12,376 nucleotides of DNA, taken from contig CAZMFO010000022.1 of assembly GCA_964565615.1 (NCBI GenBank), forward strand, positions 1-12,376. Reading direction: 5' to 3'. A program made the translations under genes and the position numbers. Source of the DNA: HK-STAS-PATE-36 sp964565615 (GTDB taxonomy: Bacteria; Patescibacteriota; Saccharimonadia; Saccharimonadales; JAGQNJ01). Positions 1 through 6,802 of this stretch are shown piece by piece. Within the stretch, counting starts at the first letter, position 1. Each line of letters opens with the position of its first letter. The notes beneath the pieces are model-generated. The model ran no database searches, had not been told where the DNA came from, and worked only from the letters and a program-made list of their open reading frames with translations.

Positions 1-184
1 TGGCAAAAGATTTGATTACAAGATATTGTGAATTTGTTTTGCGGGGACTATATCTTAACTACTGGTAGTAACTTACTAGTTAGTGTTTTGGTTTTACTAA
101 CAAATGCATCATTGTTCATTTAATACTATTCCCCCTCTCTTTATAAGGTATGTTTCTCTTATCTCTCTTTAAGTACAAAGGTGC

Positions 185-230
185 TATTAGCTTAAACTTA
201 TACTAATTATTAGCTTATGCTTATAACAAT
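185..230. repeat. Imperfect tandem repeat of 23 bp, two copies
   Basis: Copy one (185-207) and copy two (208-230) abut exactly and agree at 19 of 23 positions by eye. Both begin TATTAGCTTA and end in AAT. The repeat is about 120 bp upstream of the trehalase start codon. It could be a pair of binding sites for a regulator on the same DNA face, or merely slippage in AT-rich DNA. Confidence 0.6.
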
Positions 231-309
231 GAGTTTAGCATAACGGTTATTGTTGTCAAGAATAATATACAAGTTTAGGTTGGTGGGGTGCTGATAGGTG
301 GTTTGGTTC

Positions 310-338
310 TTGAAAGAATAGCACCCAAAGCATACACT
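310..338 (+). promoter_or_regulatory. Candidate promoter of the trehalase gene
   Basis: TTGAAA (310-315) and TACACT (333-338) are separated by exactly 17 bp, a plausible -35/-10 pair. Transcription would begin near 345, leaving only a few bases before the ATG at 349. This agrees with the absence of a Shine-Dalgarno sequence before that ATG. The -10 match is moderate (4 of 6), so this remains a candidate. Confidence 0.35.
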
Positions 339-348
339 TATAAGCAGT

Positions 349-1617
349 ATGTTACAAAAATCAAAATTGGCAGTAAAATCTCTTTTTGGCTCAACGCCTA
401 TCGGAATTACCCTAGCTGATGTTAAGGATGCCAGACATTACATTAAGGACTACTGGAAGAAGCTAGAGCGCTTTCACCCCAAAGATGATGAGACCTTGCT
501 GGGCTTACCCCGACCATACCTAGTTCCGGCATACGAAGAGGGGCACGCTTTTGATTTTAACGAAATGTACTATTGGGATAGTTATTTTATGGTGCAAGGA
601 ATGCTAGACGCCCCTCATCAATCTCTGGTAGAAGGAGTTCTAGAGAATCTAATTGCTTTACAAAAAAGGTTTAAGATAATCCCCAATGCTTCCAGAACCT
701 ATTTAATGGGGCGATCGCAACCACCGTTCTTGACTAGTTTTATTTTTGATGTCTATAATGCCTACAACCATAATTTAAAGTGGCTTAACGAGCATATAGA
801 GTCAGCCAAAAACGAATATGCAACAGTTTGGATGGGTGTCGGCAAGCCAAACGAACGGCTTGTTTATGGAGGGCTAAGCCGTTATTACGATATTAACTAT
901 CTAAACGACCTAGCCGAAGCCGAAAGTGGCTGGGATATGACACCTCGTTTTGGACGCAAAGCTCTTAACTTTTTGCCAGTTGACTTAAACAGTTTATTGT
1001 ACAAATATGAGGTAGATTTTGCTCAAGTTGCTCGGCTTAATGGCGACTTGTCAGAGGCACGAAAGTGGGAAAATCAAGCCCAGATTAGAAAAAACACGAT
1101 GGACAGCTTGATGTGGAGTGACCTTAAGGGGCTTTATTACGATTATGACTATAAAAAAGAAAAGCGAGGCACGGTTAGTTCTTTAGCCAGTTACTTCCCA
1201 ATGTGGGCAGGTATGGTAGATGAGACAAAAGCAAACAAGTTGGTTAGATCACTTAGGAGATTTGAAGAGCGAGGCGGATTGGCTACTACCGATGCTCAGA
1301 CAATTGCGTTTAATCAGATAATTCCTGGAACCATTCCGACACAATGGGCACACCCTAACGGTTGGGCGCCTTTGCATTACATTGTTGTACAGGGTCTTGA
1401 AAGGTATGAATATTACGATGATGCCAAACGGATCGCTCTAAAATGGCTTAAAACTAACCTTGATTGGTTTAATAAGTACGGTGTTTTTCTTGAAAAGTAC
1501 AATGTGGTTGATCCATCAAAGCCCCCTGCTAAAGGAGTTTACCCTAGTCAGACAGGTTTTGGTTGGACTAATGCAGTTTTTGAACGGTTTTGTCAGGATT
1601 ATCTAGATGAACGATAA
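349..1617 (+). CDS. Compact GH37-type alpha,alpha-trehalase (cytoplasmic)
   Basis: The protein (422 aa) hydrolyses alpha,alpha-trehalose to two glucose molecules if it acts as its family does. Both trehalase signatures are present: FNEMYYWDSYFMVQGM at residues 70-85 and QWAHPNGWAP at 332-341. RSQPPF is at 122-127. The expected catalytic acid is D196 in ESGWD and the catalytic base is E382 in LEKYN, followed by the family-typical YPSQTGFGWTNAVF (398-411). Family members such as E. coli TreF are about 550 aa; this one starts only ~70 residues before signature 1 and has no signal peptide, so it is a trimmed, probably cytoplasmic form. ATG 349 is the first start after an in-frame TAG (319-321). 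No Shine-Dalgarno is seen and a promoter ends about 10 bp upstream. No trehalose transporter or synthase is next to it. The 3' end overlaps the next small gene by 11 nt. The family call is strong; the exact substrate is inferred. Confidence 0.9.
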   Translation: MLQKSKLAVKSLFGSTPIGITLADVKDARHYIKDYWKKLERFHPKDDETLLGLPRPYLVPAYEEGHAFDFNEMYYWDSYFMVQGMLDAPHQSLVEGVLENLIALQKRFKIIPNASRTYLMGRSQPPFLTSFIFDVYNAYNHNLKWLNEHIESAKNEYATVWMGVGKPNERLVYGGLSRYYDINYLNDLAEAESGWDMTPRFGRKALNFLPVDLNSLLYKYEVDFAQVARLNGDLSEARKWENQAQIRKNTMDSLMWSDLKGLYYDYDYKKEKRGTVSSLASYFPMWAGMVDETKANKLVRSLRRFEERGGLATTDAQTIAFNQIIPGTIPTQWAHPNGWAPLHYIVVQGLERYEYYDDAKRIALKWLKTNLDWFNKYGVFLEKYNVVDPSKPPAKGVYPSQTGFGWTNAVFERFCQDYLDER

Positions 1618-1765
1618 GTTACCTTGCCACGAAAAGGCAATTTACAAAACAAAATCAGAGGCAAATGCTTCAAGCCTCTTGGCGAATAACAAGCATAATG
1701 TCAGGCTAAAAAGCTACAAGTGTCCGTATTGTGGATTTTGGCATCTTTCCAGTAAGTGGGGTTAG
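1607..1765 (+). CDS. Small zinc-ribbon-like protein (52 aa)
   Basis: An ATG at 1607 inside the end of the trehalase gene opens a 52-codon frame ending in TAG at 1763-1765, an 11-nt overlap. The protein begins MNDKLPCHEKAIY and ends YKCPYCGFWHLSSKWG. It has C7 and H8 near the N-terminus, then C39-P-Y-C42 and H46. The layout is a Cys/His pair, a short helix with 'K-S-E-A', then CxxC-x3-H with a terminal 'WHLSS'. As I recall, this resembles short zinc-ribbon proteins common in phages and bacteria, but I cannot name a family with certainty. Zinc binding is inferred from the Cys/His spacing. The overlap suggests translational coupling to the trehalase, though a functional link is not shown. A function in nucleic-acid binding is possible but unproven. 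Confidence 0.72.
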   Translation: MNDKLPCHEKAIYKTKSEANASSLLANNKHNVRLKSYKCPYCGFWHLSSKWG

Positions 1766-1781
1766 TCATTAAAACATAGCC

Positions 1782-1837
1782 AATCAATAATGCAGATACT
1801 TTACTACGGCAAGACCTGTCGTTAAACATTGATTTTT
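1782..1837 (+). terminator. Possible nested hairpin / terminator after the zinc-ribbon gene
   Basis: An outer stem AATCAAT (1782-1788) with ATTGATT (1828-1834) encloses an inner stem ACGGCA (1806-1811) with TGTCGT (1817-1822, one G-T pair, 5-nt loop). A run of five T ends at 1837. The arrangement could end the trehalase/zinc-ribbon transcript. The outer stem is AT-rich and the loop between stems is large, so it is a weak intrinsic terminator at best. Confidence 0.3.
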
Positions 1838-1864
1838 CGGTAGTTTGTTATTAATTACCGGAAA
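1834..1864. promoter_or_regulatory. Inverted repeat just upstream of the metG -10 box
   Basis: TTTTCGGTA (1834-1842) pairs with TACCGGAAA (1856-1864) over nine positions, with one G-T, around a 13-nt loop. Its right arm ends 7 bp before the TATAAT at 1872. No T-run follows it, so it is a poor terminator. It covers the place where a -35 element would lie, so it may be an operator; that is inference. Confidence 0.35.
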
Positions 1865-1871
1865 TGTCTAG

Positions 1872-1877
1872 TATAAT
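1872..1877 (+). promoter_or_regulatory. Candidate -10 box (TATAAT) for metG
   Basis: A perfect TATAAT is centred about 110 bp upstream of metG. No good -35 is visible at 16-18 bp spacing, and there is no TG extension. Initiation near 1884 would give a ~100-nt leader. This leader contains a possible closing dyad TTAGCC (1883-1888) with GGCTAA (1943-1948). I saw no T-box specifier or antiterminator sequence in it. Confidence 0.45.
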
Positions 1878-1983
1878 ATAGGTTAGCCACCATAAATTAG
1901 CGACTTGGTAATCGTTTAAAAAAAGTATTGAGTAAGCTCTTTGGCTAAAGATAGCACTTTACAATAAGGGGCGTGAATAAATT

Positions 1984-3414
1984 ATGAACTACTACATCAC
2001 AACATCAATTCCTTATGCTAACGGCGAGCCACATCTTGGGCACGCGTTAGAGTTTCTGTATGCCGATGTTTTAGCAAGACACGCACGATTGCAAAAAACT
2101 CCAACAATCTTTGCTACCGGCACAGACGAGCATGGGAGCAAGATTGCCGAAAAGGCCGAAGAACTTGGGATAACCCCAAAACAATTAGTAGATAGGAATA
2201 GTAGTAGGTTTAAGGAGTTGCAAAAAGCTCTTAACATCAGCAACGACCGGTTTATTCGTACAACAGACGAAGGTCATATTCAGCGCGCTCAAATAGTCTG
2301 GAGCAAGCTAAAAGATGATATTTATAAAGGCAGTTATGAAGGATGGTACTGCACAGGGTGCGAAACTTTTGTGCCCGATGCTACCGTTAAAGAGAACAAT
2401 AACTGCTGTCCTGATCATAATCGTCCTTACGAGCGACTTAAGGAGGACAATTATTTCTTTAATTTATCAAAATATGCTGACCAAATTCGCCAGGCTATTG
2501 TTTCTAAGCAGTTTAGAGTGATCCCTAAAACAAGGCGAAACGAAATACTCCATATAATTAGCTCGGGGTTGGAGGATATTAGTATTTCTAGACCAAAAGA
2601 TAAGATTTCTTGGGGTATTCCTGTTCCGGGTGACGATAGTCAGGTTATGTATGTTTGGTTTGAGGCATTGTTAAATTACATAACCGTTTTAGGCTACCCA
2701 GAAAACGATGATTTTGAAAAATATTGGCCAGCCAATGTTCAGGTTGTTGGCAAAGACATATTGAGGTTTCATTCAGCAATTTGGCCAGCAATTTTATTGG
2801 GGCTAGGATTATCGCTCCCAAAAACACTATATGTGCATGGATTTATTACCGTTAATGACAAAAAAATGAGTAAATCACTAGGTAATTATGTTGTGCCAGC
2901 CGAGATTTTAGATAAATACGATGCCGATGTCTTTAGATATTACTTTTTACGACATATTCCTAGCTATGGTGATGGCGATTTTTCGTGGAGTCGTCTAGAG
3001 GAGGTCTATAATAATGAGTTGGCAAACGAGCTTGGTAATGCCGTGCAACGCACTGCCTCTATGATAAATCGGTATGAGGATGGAGTTTTGGGTGATATTC
3101 CAAAAACAGAACACGACACCGGACAATACGAACAATTCTTAGATGATTGTCGCTTTGATAAAGCCCTAGAAGATGTTTGGGAAAGAGTGCGCAGTTTAAA
3201 CCAGTACATTGAGGAGCAAAAACCTTGGGAAATTGCTAAAACTAAAGACAAACTGCATTTGCGTAATGTTTTGGCGTATCAAGTAGCATATTTAATTCAG
3301 ATTGCCGATTTGCTAGAGCCTTTTATGCCAGCAACAGCTACCAAAATTCGCCATGTTTTTGCCGATGGTGTTATTCGACCAATTGAGGGCACTCTATTCC
3401 CTAAAGCGTCATAG
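1984..3414 (+). CDS. metG: Methionine--tRNA ligase
   Basis: This class I enzyme charges tRNA-Met and initiator tRNA with methionine in the cytoplasm. The N-terminus ITTSIPYANGEPHLGH carries the HIGH-type motif at residues 17-20 (HLGH). KMSKS lies at 294-298. A connective-peptide zinc knuckle reads C123-x2-C126 with C142-x2-H145, the same layout as in Thermus-type MetRS with one metal site. TGTDEHG (46-51) and FRYYFLRHIP (317-326) are further family signatures. At 476 aa it contains the catalytic and anticodon-binding helical domains and lacks the C-terminal EMAP/Trbp111-like tRNA-binding extension found in longer bacterial forms. The ATG at 1984 is preceded by GGGG at 1968-1971, a weak Shine-Dalgarno at a long 12-nt spacing. 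A nearer GTG (1973) stops at once in its own frame. Confidence 0.97.
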   Translation: MNYYITTSIPYANGEPHLGHALEFLYADVLARHARLQKTPTIFATGTDEHGSKIAEKAEELGITPKQLVDRNSSRFKELQKALNISNDRFIRTTDEGHIQRAQIVWSKLKDDIYKGSYEGWYCTGCETFVPDATVKENNNCCPDHNRPYERLKEDNYFFNLSKYADQIRQAIVSKQFRVIPKTRRNEILHIISSGLEDISISRPKDKISWGIPVPGDDSQVMYVWFEALLNYITVLGYPENDDFEKYWPANVQVVGKDILRFHSAIWPAILLGLGLSLPKTLYVHGFITVNDKKMSKSLGNYVVPAEILDKYDADVFRYYFLRHIPSYGDGDFSWSRLEEVYNNELANELGNAVQRTASMINRYEDGVLGDIPKTEHDTGQYEQFLDDCRFDKALEDVWERVRSLNQYIEEQKPWEIAKTKDKLHLRNVLAYQVAYLIQIADLLEPFMPATATKIRHVFADGVIRPIEGTLFPKAS

Positions 3415-3453
3415 TAAATACCGTTAGCTTAGGTTAAACTTAATGTTAATAAA

Positions 3454-3514
3454 CCCTCGTTAACCAACAAAAATTTGATATTGGGGTATAATTTAGTAAG
3501 TAACTTAACGAGGG
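3454..3514. promoter_or_regulatory. tatD promoter flanked by a perfect 10-bp inverted repeat
   Basis: CCCTCGTTAA (3454-3463) and TTAACGAGGG (3505-3514) are exact reverse complements, 41 bp apart. Between them is a perfect -10 hexamer TATAAT (3487-3492). Transcription from it would start near 3499, so the left arm would sit just upstream of the -35 position and the right arm just after the start site. The left arm would not be in the tatD mRNA, so an RNA hairpin made by this promoter is not the obvious explanation. A dimeric repressor that bridges or loops the promoter would fit. No good -35 hexamer is visible. Confidence 0.5.
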
Positions 3515-3543
3515 AAAATAGTTATTTGTAATGCCATAAACAT

Positions 3544-3548
3544 AGAGG
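3544..3548 (+). promoter_or_regulatory. Shine-Dalgarno site for tatD
   Basis: AGAGG ends 7 nt before the ATG at 3556, a normal spacing. It supports that start and shows that this genome uses Shine-Dalgarno initiation for at least some genes, unlike the leaderless-type starts elsewhere in the window. Confidence 0.6.
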
Positions 3549-3555
3549 CTAAACT

Positions 3556-4326
3556 ATGATTGAATATGTAGACACACATTGCCATATTCATTTTCCTGAT
3601 TATGGGTTAGATACAAACGATGTCCTTAAAGAAGCACTAAAAGATGGTGTTACCAGAATGATTGCCGTTGGTTGCACTTTGCGTGATAGCAATCTAGGGG
3701 TGGAGTTGGCAAAAAAACATCGGAGCGTTTGGGCGAGTGTTGGAGTTCATCCTCACGAAGCTCAATTTTATGTAGAAGATACCAAAGCTTTGCAACAATT
3801 AAGAGAATTATCAACTCAAGATCGGGTAGTGGCGATTGGCGAAATAGGCCTAGATTATTATTACAACCATTCTAGTCAATCCGACCAAATTGCTATGCTC
3901 CGTTATCAACTAGAACTAGGGTTAGCAAACGACTTGCCCTTTATCTTTCATGTTCGAGAGGCTTTTGATGATTTTTTTAAGGTTTTTGATGAATACAATG
4001 GCATAAGAGGTGTTATACATAGCTTTACGGCTAATCCACAAACGCTAGAGCAATGCCTAAATCGGGGGCTGTATATTGGTTTAAATGGAATAATGACCTT
4101 TACGAAAGATAAAGATCAGTTAAAGTCGGCTAGTATTGTGCCTCAAAACAGATTATTACTAGAAACTGATGCTCCGTACTTGACCCCTGTTCCGTTTCGT
4201 GGTACAATCTGTCAGCCTATGTATGTAGTGAGTACGGCCCAGTTTTTAGCAAAATTGCGAGGAGAAAGCCTAGAAGATTTGGCTAAAAATACTACTCAGA
4301 ATGCCATAGAGCTGTTTAAGTTATGA
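3556..4326 (+). CDS. tatD: TatD-family metal-dependent hydrolase / DNase
   Basis: TatD proteins are TIM-barrel metalloenzymes of the amidohydrolase superfamily with 3'-5' exonuclease or DNase activity on DNA and, in some cases, RNA. All expected metal ligands are visible: H8 and H10 in DTHCHIHF, E96 in AIGEIGLDYYY, H132 in FHVREAF, H155 in HSFTANP and D205 in ETDAPYLTP. GVHPHEA (63-69) is also typical. The length, 256 aa, is normal for the family. The usual RGKRNEP stretch is RGTICQP here (215-221), a mild divergence near the end of the barrel. The gene follows metG as in many bacteria. Its stop overlaps the next start as ATGA (4323-4326), so the downstream gene is probably translationally coupled. 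Promoter and Shine-Dalgarno sites are described separately. Confidence 0.93.
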   Translation: MIEYVDTHCHIHFPDYGLDTNDVLKEALKDGVTRMIAVGCTLRDSNLGVELAKKHRSVWASVGVHPHEAQFYVEDTKALQQLRELSTQDRVVAIGEIGLDYYYNHSSQSDQIAMLRYQLELGLANDLPFIFHVREAFDDFFKVFDEYNGIRGVIHSFTANPQTLEQCLNRGLYIGLNGIMTFTKDKDQLKSASIVPQNRLLLETDAPYLTPVPFRGTICQPMYVVSTAQFLAKLRGESLEDLAKNTTQNAIELFKL

Positions 4327-4634
4327 TAATTCAAGATAACAAGCACGAACTACTAGCTAAAGAATCGTACTTTCCGCCTCCGATGGTTGATCGTTTTGCT
4401 GTGGTGAGAGGTGCCCTAGCTAAACTAGAGACCACTCTTTTGCCCCTAAAAGAGACTCTCGATGACGAGGCAAGAACTCAAGAACCCCTTAAAACAGAAG
4501 ATTATCCGAGAGTCGATAGGCCAACTATTATCCCGGGCGAAAGCAACCCAACCCCTAGCAAGACAGAAGAACCTAGCACGGCAGAAGAAAAAGCTCGTCA
4601 ATTAGTAAACGAGGCCCTCGCTGATGTTGCTTAA
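4323..4634 (+). CDS. Hypothetical 103-aa acidic protein, coupled to tatD
   Basis: I do not recognise this protein. It starts on ATGA shared with the tatD stop and ends 11 nt inside the following gene, so it is surely part of the same transcript. An N-terminal part (residues 1-42) looks ordered and contains ESYFPPPMVDRFAVVRGALA. The middle (about 45-88) is a low-complexity Pro/Glu/Thr/Ser linker, likely disordered. The last ~16 residues (EEKARQLVNEALADVA, 87-102 region) look like a short helix. There is no signal peptide, membrane segment or Cys/His cluster, so it is probably cytoplasmic. The pattern of a short ordered head, a flexible linker and a terminal helix is compatible with an adaptor that binds a partner, perhaps the next gene's product; this is a guess from layout. 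Confidence 0.75.
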   Translation: MIIQDNKHELLAKESYFPPPMVDRFAVVRGALAKLETTLLPLKETLDDEARTQEPLKTEDYPRVDRPTIIPGESNPTPSKTEEPSTAEEKARQLVNEALADVA

Positions 4635-5007
4635 AAACCTATTCAACAACCTATTTCAAGTTGTGTCGGTTAATAAACAGCCCGCCCGTGAGGCTAAACT
4701 ATACCGTGATTTAATGCGCCACGAATCTCGCATCGGCGGTACTGTTTTTGGACCGACTCCAGAAGGACGCCGACGAGAGTTTTTTTGTTTAGACGAACAC
4801 ACTTGGGTGTGGCACGAGGAATGGACAGATCAAACTGGCAAACATAAAGTTATAACCACACGGTACGACGTCCGACCAACAGGAGTACTAAAATCACAAA
4901 ATGGCGGTTACTATCAACCAATAAGCGATAGCGAAGCACGGCGACTACTCCAAGCAGCTAGAGCATATAAGCAAAAAATCCAGCAAGAAATCTATACCTT
5001 TGCCTAA
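4624..5007 (+). CDS. Hypothetical 127-aa protein between tatD and cysteine desulfurase
   Basis: I cannot assign a function. The protein has a short hydrophobic N-terminus (MLLKNLFNNLFQVVSV), then a probable beta-rich domain at residues ~33-95. That domain has a striking aromatic and acidic core, FFCLDEHTWVWHEEWTD (53-69), followed by TTRYDVRPTGVLKS (78-91). A C-terminal helix (about 103-125, SEARRLLQAARAYKQKIQQ) ends the protein. It has one cysteine and no clear membrane helix. From memory, similar sequences occur as conserved hypotheticals in Saccharibacteria; I could not verify this. It overlaps the upstream gene by 11 nt and lies 20 nt before the cysteine desulfurase gene, so co-expression with both is very likely. 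An internal ATG at codon 31 is a less likely start because it would lose the overlap. Confidence 0.8.
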   Translation: MLLKNLFNNLFQVVSVNKQPAREAKLYRDLMRHESRIGGTVFGPTPEGRRREFFCLDEHTWVWHEEWTDQTGKHKVITTRYDVRPTGVLKSQNGGYYQPISDSEARRLLQAARAYKQKIQQEIYTFA

Positions 5008-5027
5008 AGAAAGAGTAGTCTGTAGAT

Positions 5028-6161
5028 ATGGCTATTTATTTAGATTACGCCTCTACTACTCCTGTCGATCCTTTGGTAATGCAGGCTATGCAACCATATT
5101 ATAGTGATAATTTTTACAATCCTTCGGCATTGTACTTGCCCGCTAAAGCTGTTCGTCAATCCATAGAACTGGCTCGCCGGGACATCGCTAAAATTGTTGG
5201 CGCCAAGCCAAGCGAGATAATCTTTACAGCTGGTGCAACAGAGGCAAACAACTTGGCAATTAATGGAGTTATGAGCTTGTTCTTAGGCAAAAGAATTGCG
5301 ATTAGCTCGATAGAGCATGAGTCTGTAATAAAACCATCGCAAAACTATGAGTTCGATAGAGTAGCTGTTGATGCGTCGGGAATTATTGATCTTCAAGACC
5401 TTCGGAAAAAAATATCTGACGACACGGTTTTGGTGAGTATTATGCAGGCGAATAACGAGATTGGCACCGTTCAGCCTATTAAAGAAGTAGCCGAGATAAT
5501 AAGCGAAATTAAGAAAAGTCGCACCAAAAACGGCAATGAGCTACCTCTGTACCTACATACAGATTCTGCACAGGCAACAAATTATTTAGATATTCATACC
5601 GATCGTTTGGGTGTTGATTTGATGAGTGTTAATGGTGGTAAGATTTATGGGCCTAAACAAATGGGGTTTTTGTATGTAAAAACAGGAACACGCATAGCAG
5701 GACAAATTTTAGGTGGGGGGCAAGAAAGAGGGCTAAGAGCTGGCACCGAAAACGTTGCTGGGATTATCGGTCTAGCTAAAGCCTTGCAAATCGCAACAAA
5801 TGTGCGAAGTCAAGAAGCCAGACGACTCGGTCAGTTACGACAGATCTTCATTGAACAGCTTGAGCAAACAATACCCAGAGCACAAATAAACGGCAGTCTA
5901 AAACAACGCCTACCGAATAACATCCATCTGACAATTTCTGGTATTGATAATGAACGAGTAGTAATGGAGCTAGATGAGCTGGGTATTATGTGTGCGACTG
6001 GTTCTGCCTGTAGTGCTAGTAGCGACGAGCCCTCTCATATATTAAAAGCGATTGGATTAAGTGATGATCAAGCTCAAAGCAGTCTGCGGTTTACTATGGG
6101 GCGCGAGACAACCCAAAAGGATATTATTCGAACGGTGCAAGCTCTAAAAGATAGTTGCTAA
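5028..6161 (+). CDS. Class V cysteine desulfurase (NifS/IscS family)
   Basis: This PLP enzyme removes sulfur from L-cysteine to give alanine and an enzyme-bound persulfide for tRNA thiolation and/or Fe-S assembly. The N-terminus MAIYLDYASTTPVDP is diagnostic. H97 in IEHE stacks on PLP, D179 and Q182 in HTDSAQ contact the cofactor, and K205 in NGGKIYGPK is the Schiff-base lysine. C328 in ATGSACSASS is the persulfide cysteine on the mobile loop. RAGTENV (237-243) is also typical. The spacing of the C328 loop and the ASTTPVD start place it with group I (NifS/IscS) rather than the SufS group. The length, 377 aa, is normal. No iscU, iscA or ferredoxin gene is adjacent. mnmA, the tRNA 2-thiolase, lies ~1.2 kb downstream in the same direction, so tRNA thiolation is a likely use. 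Whether it should be called iscS or nifS cannot be settled here. Confidence 0.95.
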   Translation: MAIYLDYASTTPVDPLVMQAMQPYYSDNFYNPSALYLPAKAVRQSIELARRDIAKIVGAKPSEIIFTAGATEANNLAINGVMSLFLGKRIAISSIEHESVIKPSQNYEFDRVAVDASGIIDLQDLRKKISDDTVLVSIMQANNEIGTVQPIKEVAEIISEIKKSRTKNGNELPLYLHTDSAQATNYLDIHTDRLGVDLMSVNGGKIYGPKQMGFLYVKTGTRIAGQILGGGQERGLRAGTENVAGIIGLAKALQIATNVRSQEARRLGQLRQIFIEQLEQTIPRAQINGSLKQRLPNNIHLTISGIDNERVVMELDELGIMCATGSACSASSDEPSHILKAIGLSDDQAQSSLRFTMGRETTQKDIIRTVQALKDSC

Positions 6162-6199
6162 ACGCGACGCTAATGTTTATTATGTAAATAGATAAACAG

Positions 6200-6802
6200 G
6201 TGGATAAATCAAAAGTGGAACACTGGCAATTATTACTGATCGTTGGCACATTGATTATGACTATGTCAGCTTTTGGCTTAGTGGTTCATAAATTGAGCGT
6301 AGTTGGTCGTTCGGGTGGTTTTGAGCCACGAACAAATGCTAGCGATGCCGTTAATCTTGCTGTAAACCAGGCTTTTTCGGAGGATTTTCGGGAAGAACTG
6401 CGTCAACGAGCACGTCAGCAATTTGAGCAATTAATTCACGAGAATGCTATGTTTTTACAGCAAGATGTTCGTATTAGTGCCACCCAGCTAGAAGACTTTA
6501 TGAAGAACGAGGTTGTTTCTACATTGCAACAAGAGCTTTCAAAACATCACGAGGCCATAGCCCAAACTAGGCAAATGTTGTCGGATTCGGTAACAAAAAG
6601 TCAGGCAGATTTACAGAACCAGATTGATATCGAAAAAGAAAGACGCATACAGCAACTTGATGGGCAAATTGCCGAAATCGTCAAGAAATATGTTACGACC
6701 GCTATCGGAGACATACTCACAACGGATCAGCAGGTTGCACTAGTAATTGACGGTCTAAATGCAAAAAAAGCAGATATCATTGAGGACATAAGACGTGTCT
6801 GA
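6200..6802 (+). CDS. Single-pass membrane protein with long coiled coil; ATP synthase b-like layout
   Basis: This 200-aa protein begins with GTG (6200). It has one hydrophobic helix at about residues 10-30 (QLLLIVGTLIMTMSAFGLVV) close to the N-terminus. From ~60 to ~165 a long, charged, Gln-rich region predicted to be helical or coiled coil follows, and the C-terminus (about 172-200) is a separate short helical segment. There is no enzyme motif. The short N-terminus, single membrane helix and long cytoplasmic helix are the layout of an F-type ATP synthase b subunit, though sequence identity to b is not evident to me. The next gene overlaps it by 8 nt and resembles the delta subunit, the natural partner of b. 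Hence a b/delta-like pair is suggested as inference. A general membrane-tethered scaffold is the alternative. A second in-frame GTG at codon 6 is another possible start. Confidence 0.8.
   Translation: MDKSKVEHWQLLLIVGTLIMTMSAFGLVVHKLSVVGRSGGFEPRTNASDAVNLAVNQAFSEDFREELRQRARQQFEQLIHENAMFLQQDVRISATQLEDFMKNEVVSTLQQELSKHHEAIAQTRQMLSDSVTKSQADLQNQIDIEKERRIQQLDGQIAEIVKKYVTTAIGDILTTDQQVALVIDGLNAKKADIIEDIRRV

Larger units (their letters stand above)
1..348. other. Non-coding region upstream of trehalase, rich in short repeats
   Basis: No convincing gene is visible here. The region is AT-rich and holds several short ordered elements. TAGTAA-C-TTACTA (66-78) is a 6-bp dyad, and it overlaps a second possible hairpin, GTTAGT (79-84) with ACTAAC (96-101). 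CTCTCTTTA occurs twice (135-143 and 163-171). A 23-bp imperfect tandem repeat lies at 185-230, followed by a small dyad ATAAC-G-GTTAT (240-250). A G-rich stretch follows at about 278-306. Frame 3 is open from the left edge to a TAG at 66-68 and could be the last ~21 codons of an upstream gene, but nothing in it is recognisable. The density of dyads suggests regulation of the trehalase gene; this is inference. Confidence 0.5.

Noticed and set aside
1..68. Frame 3 open to TAG at 66-68, possible C-terminus of an upstream gene
   Set aside because: Only ~21 codons with no recognisable motif; cannot be separated from chance without the flanking sequence.
278..306. G-rich tract that might form a quadruplex
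   Set aside because: Mostly GG pairs with one GGGG; too weak to claim and probably not transcribed from the proposed trehalase promoter.
2013..3251. Several 60-81 aa frames inside metG on both strands
   Set aside because: They lie wholly within a well-conserved synthetase gene and have no recognisable sequence of their own.
4610..4620. Palindrome CGAGG-C-CCTCG just before the 127-aa gene start
   Set aside because: A one-base centre cannot form a stable RNA hairpin and it lies in coding sequence; likely coincidence.
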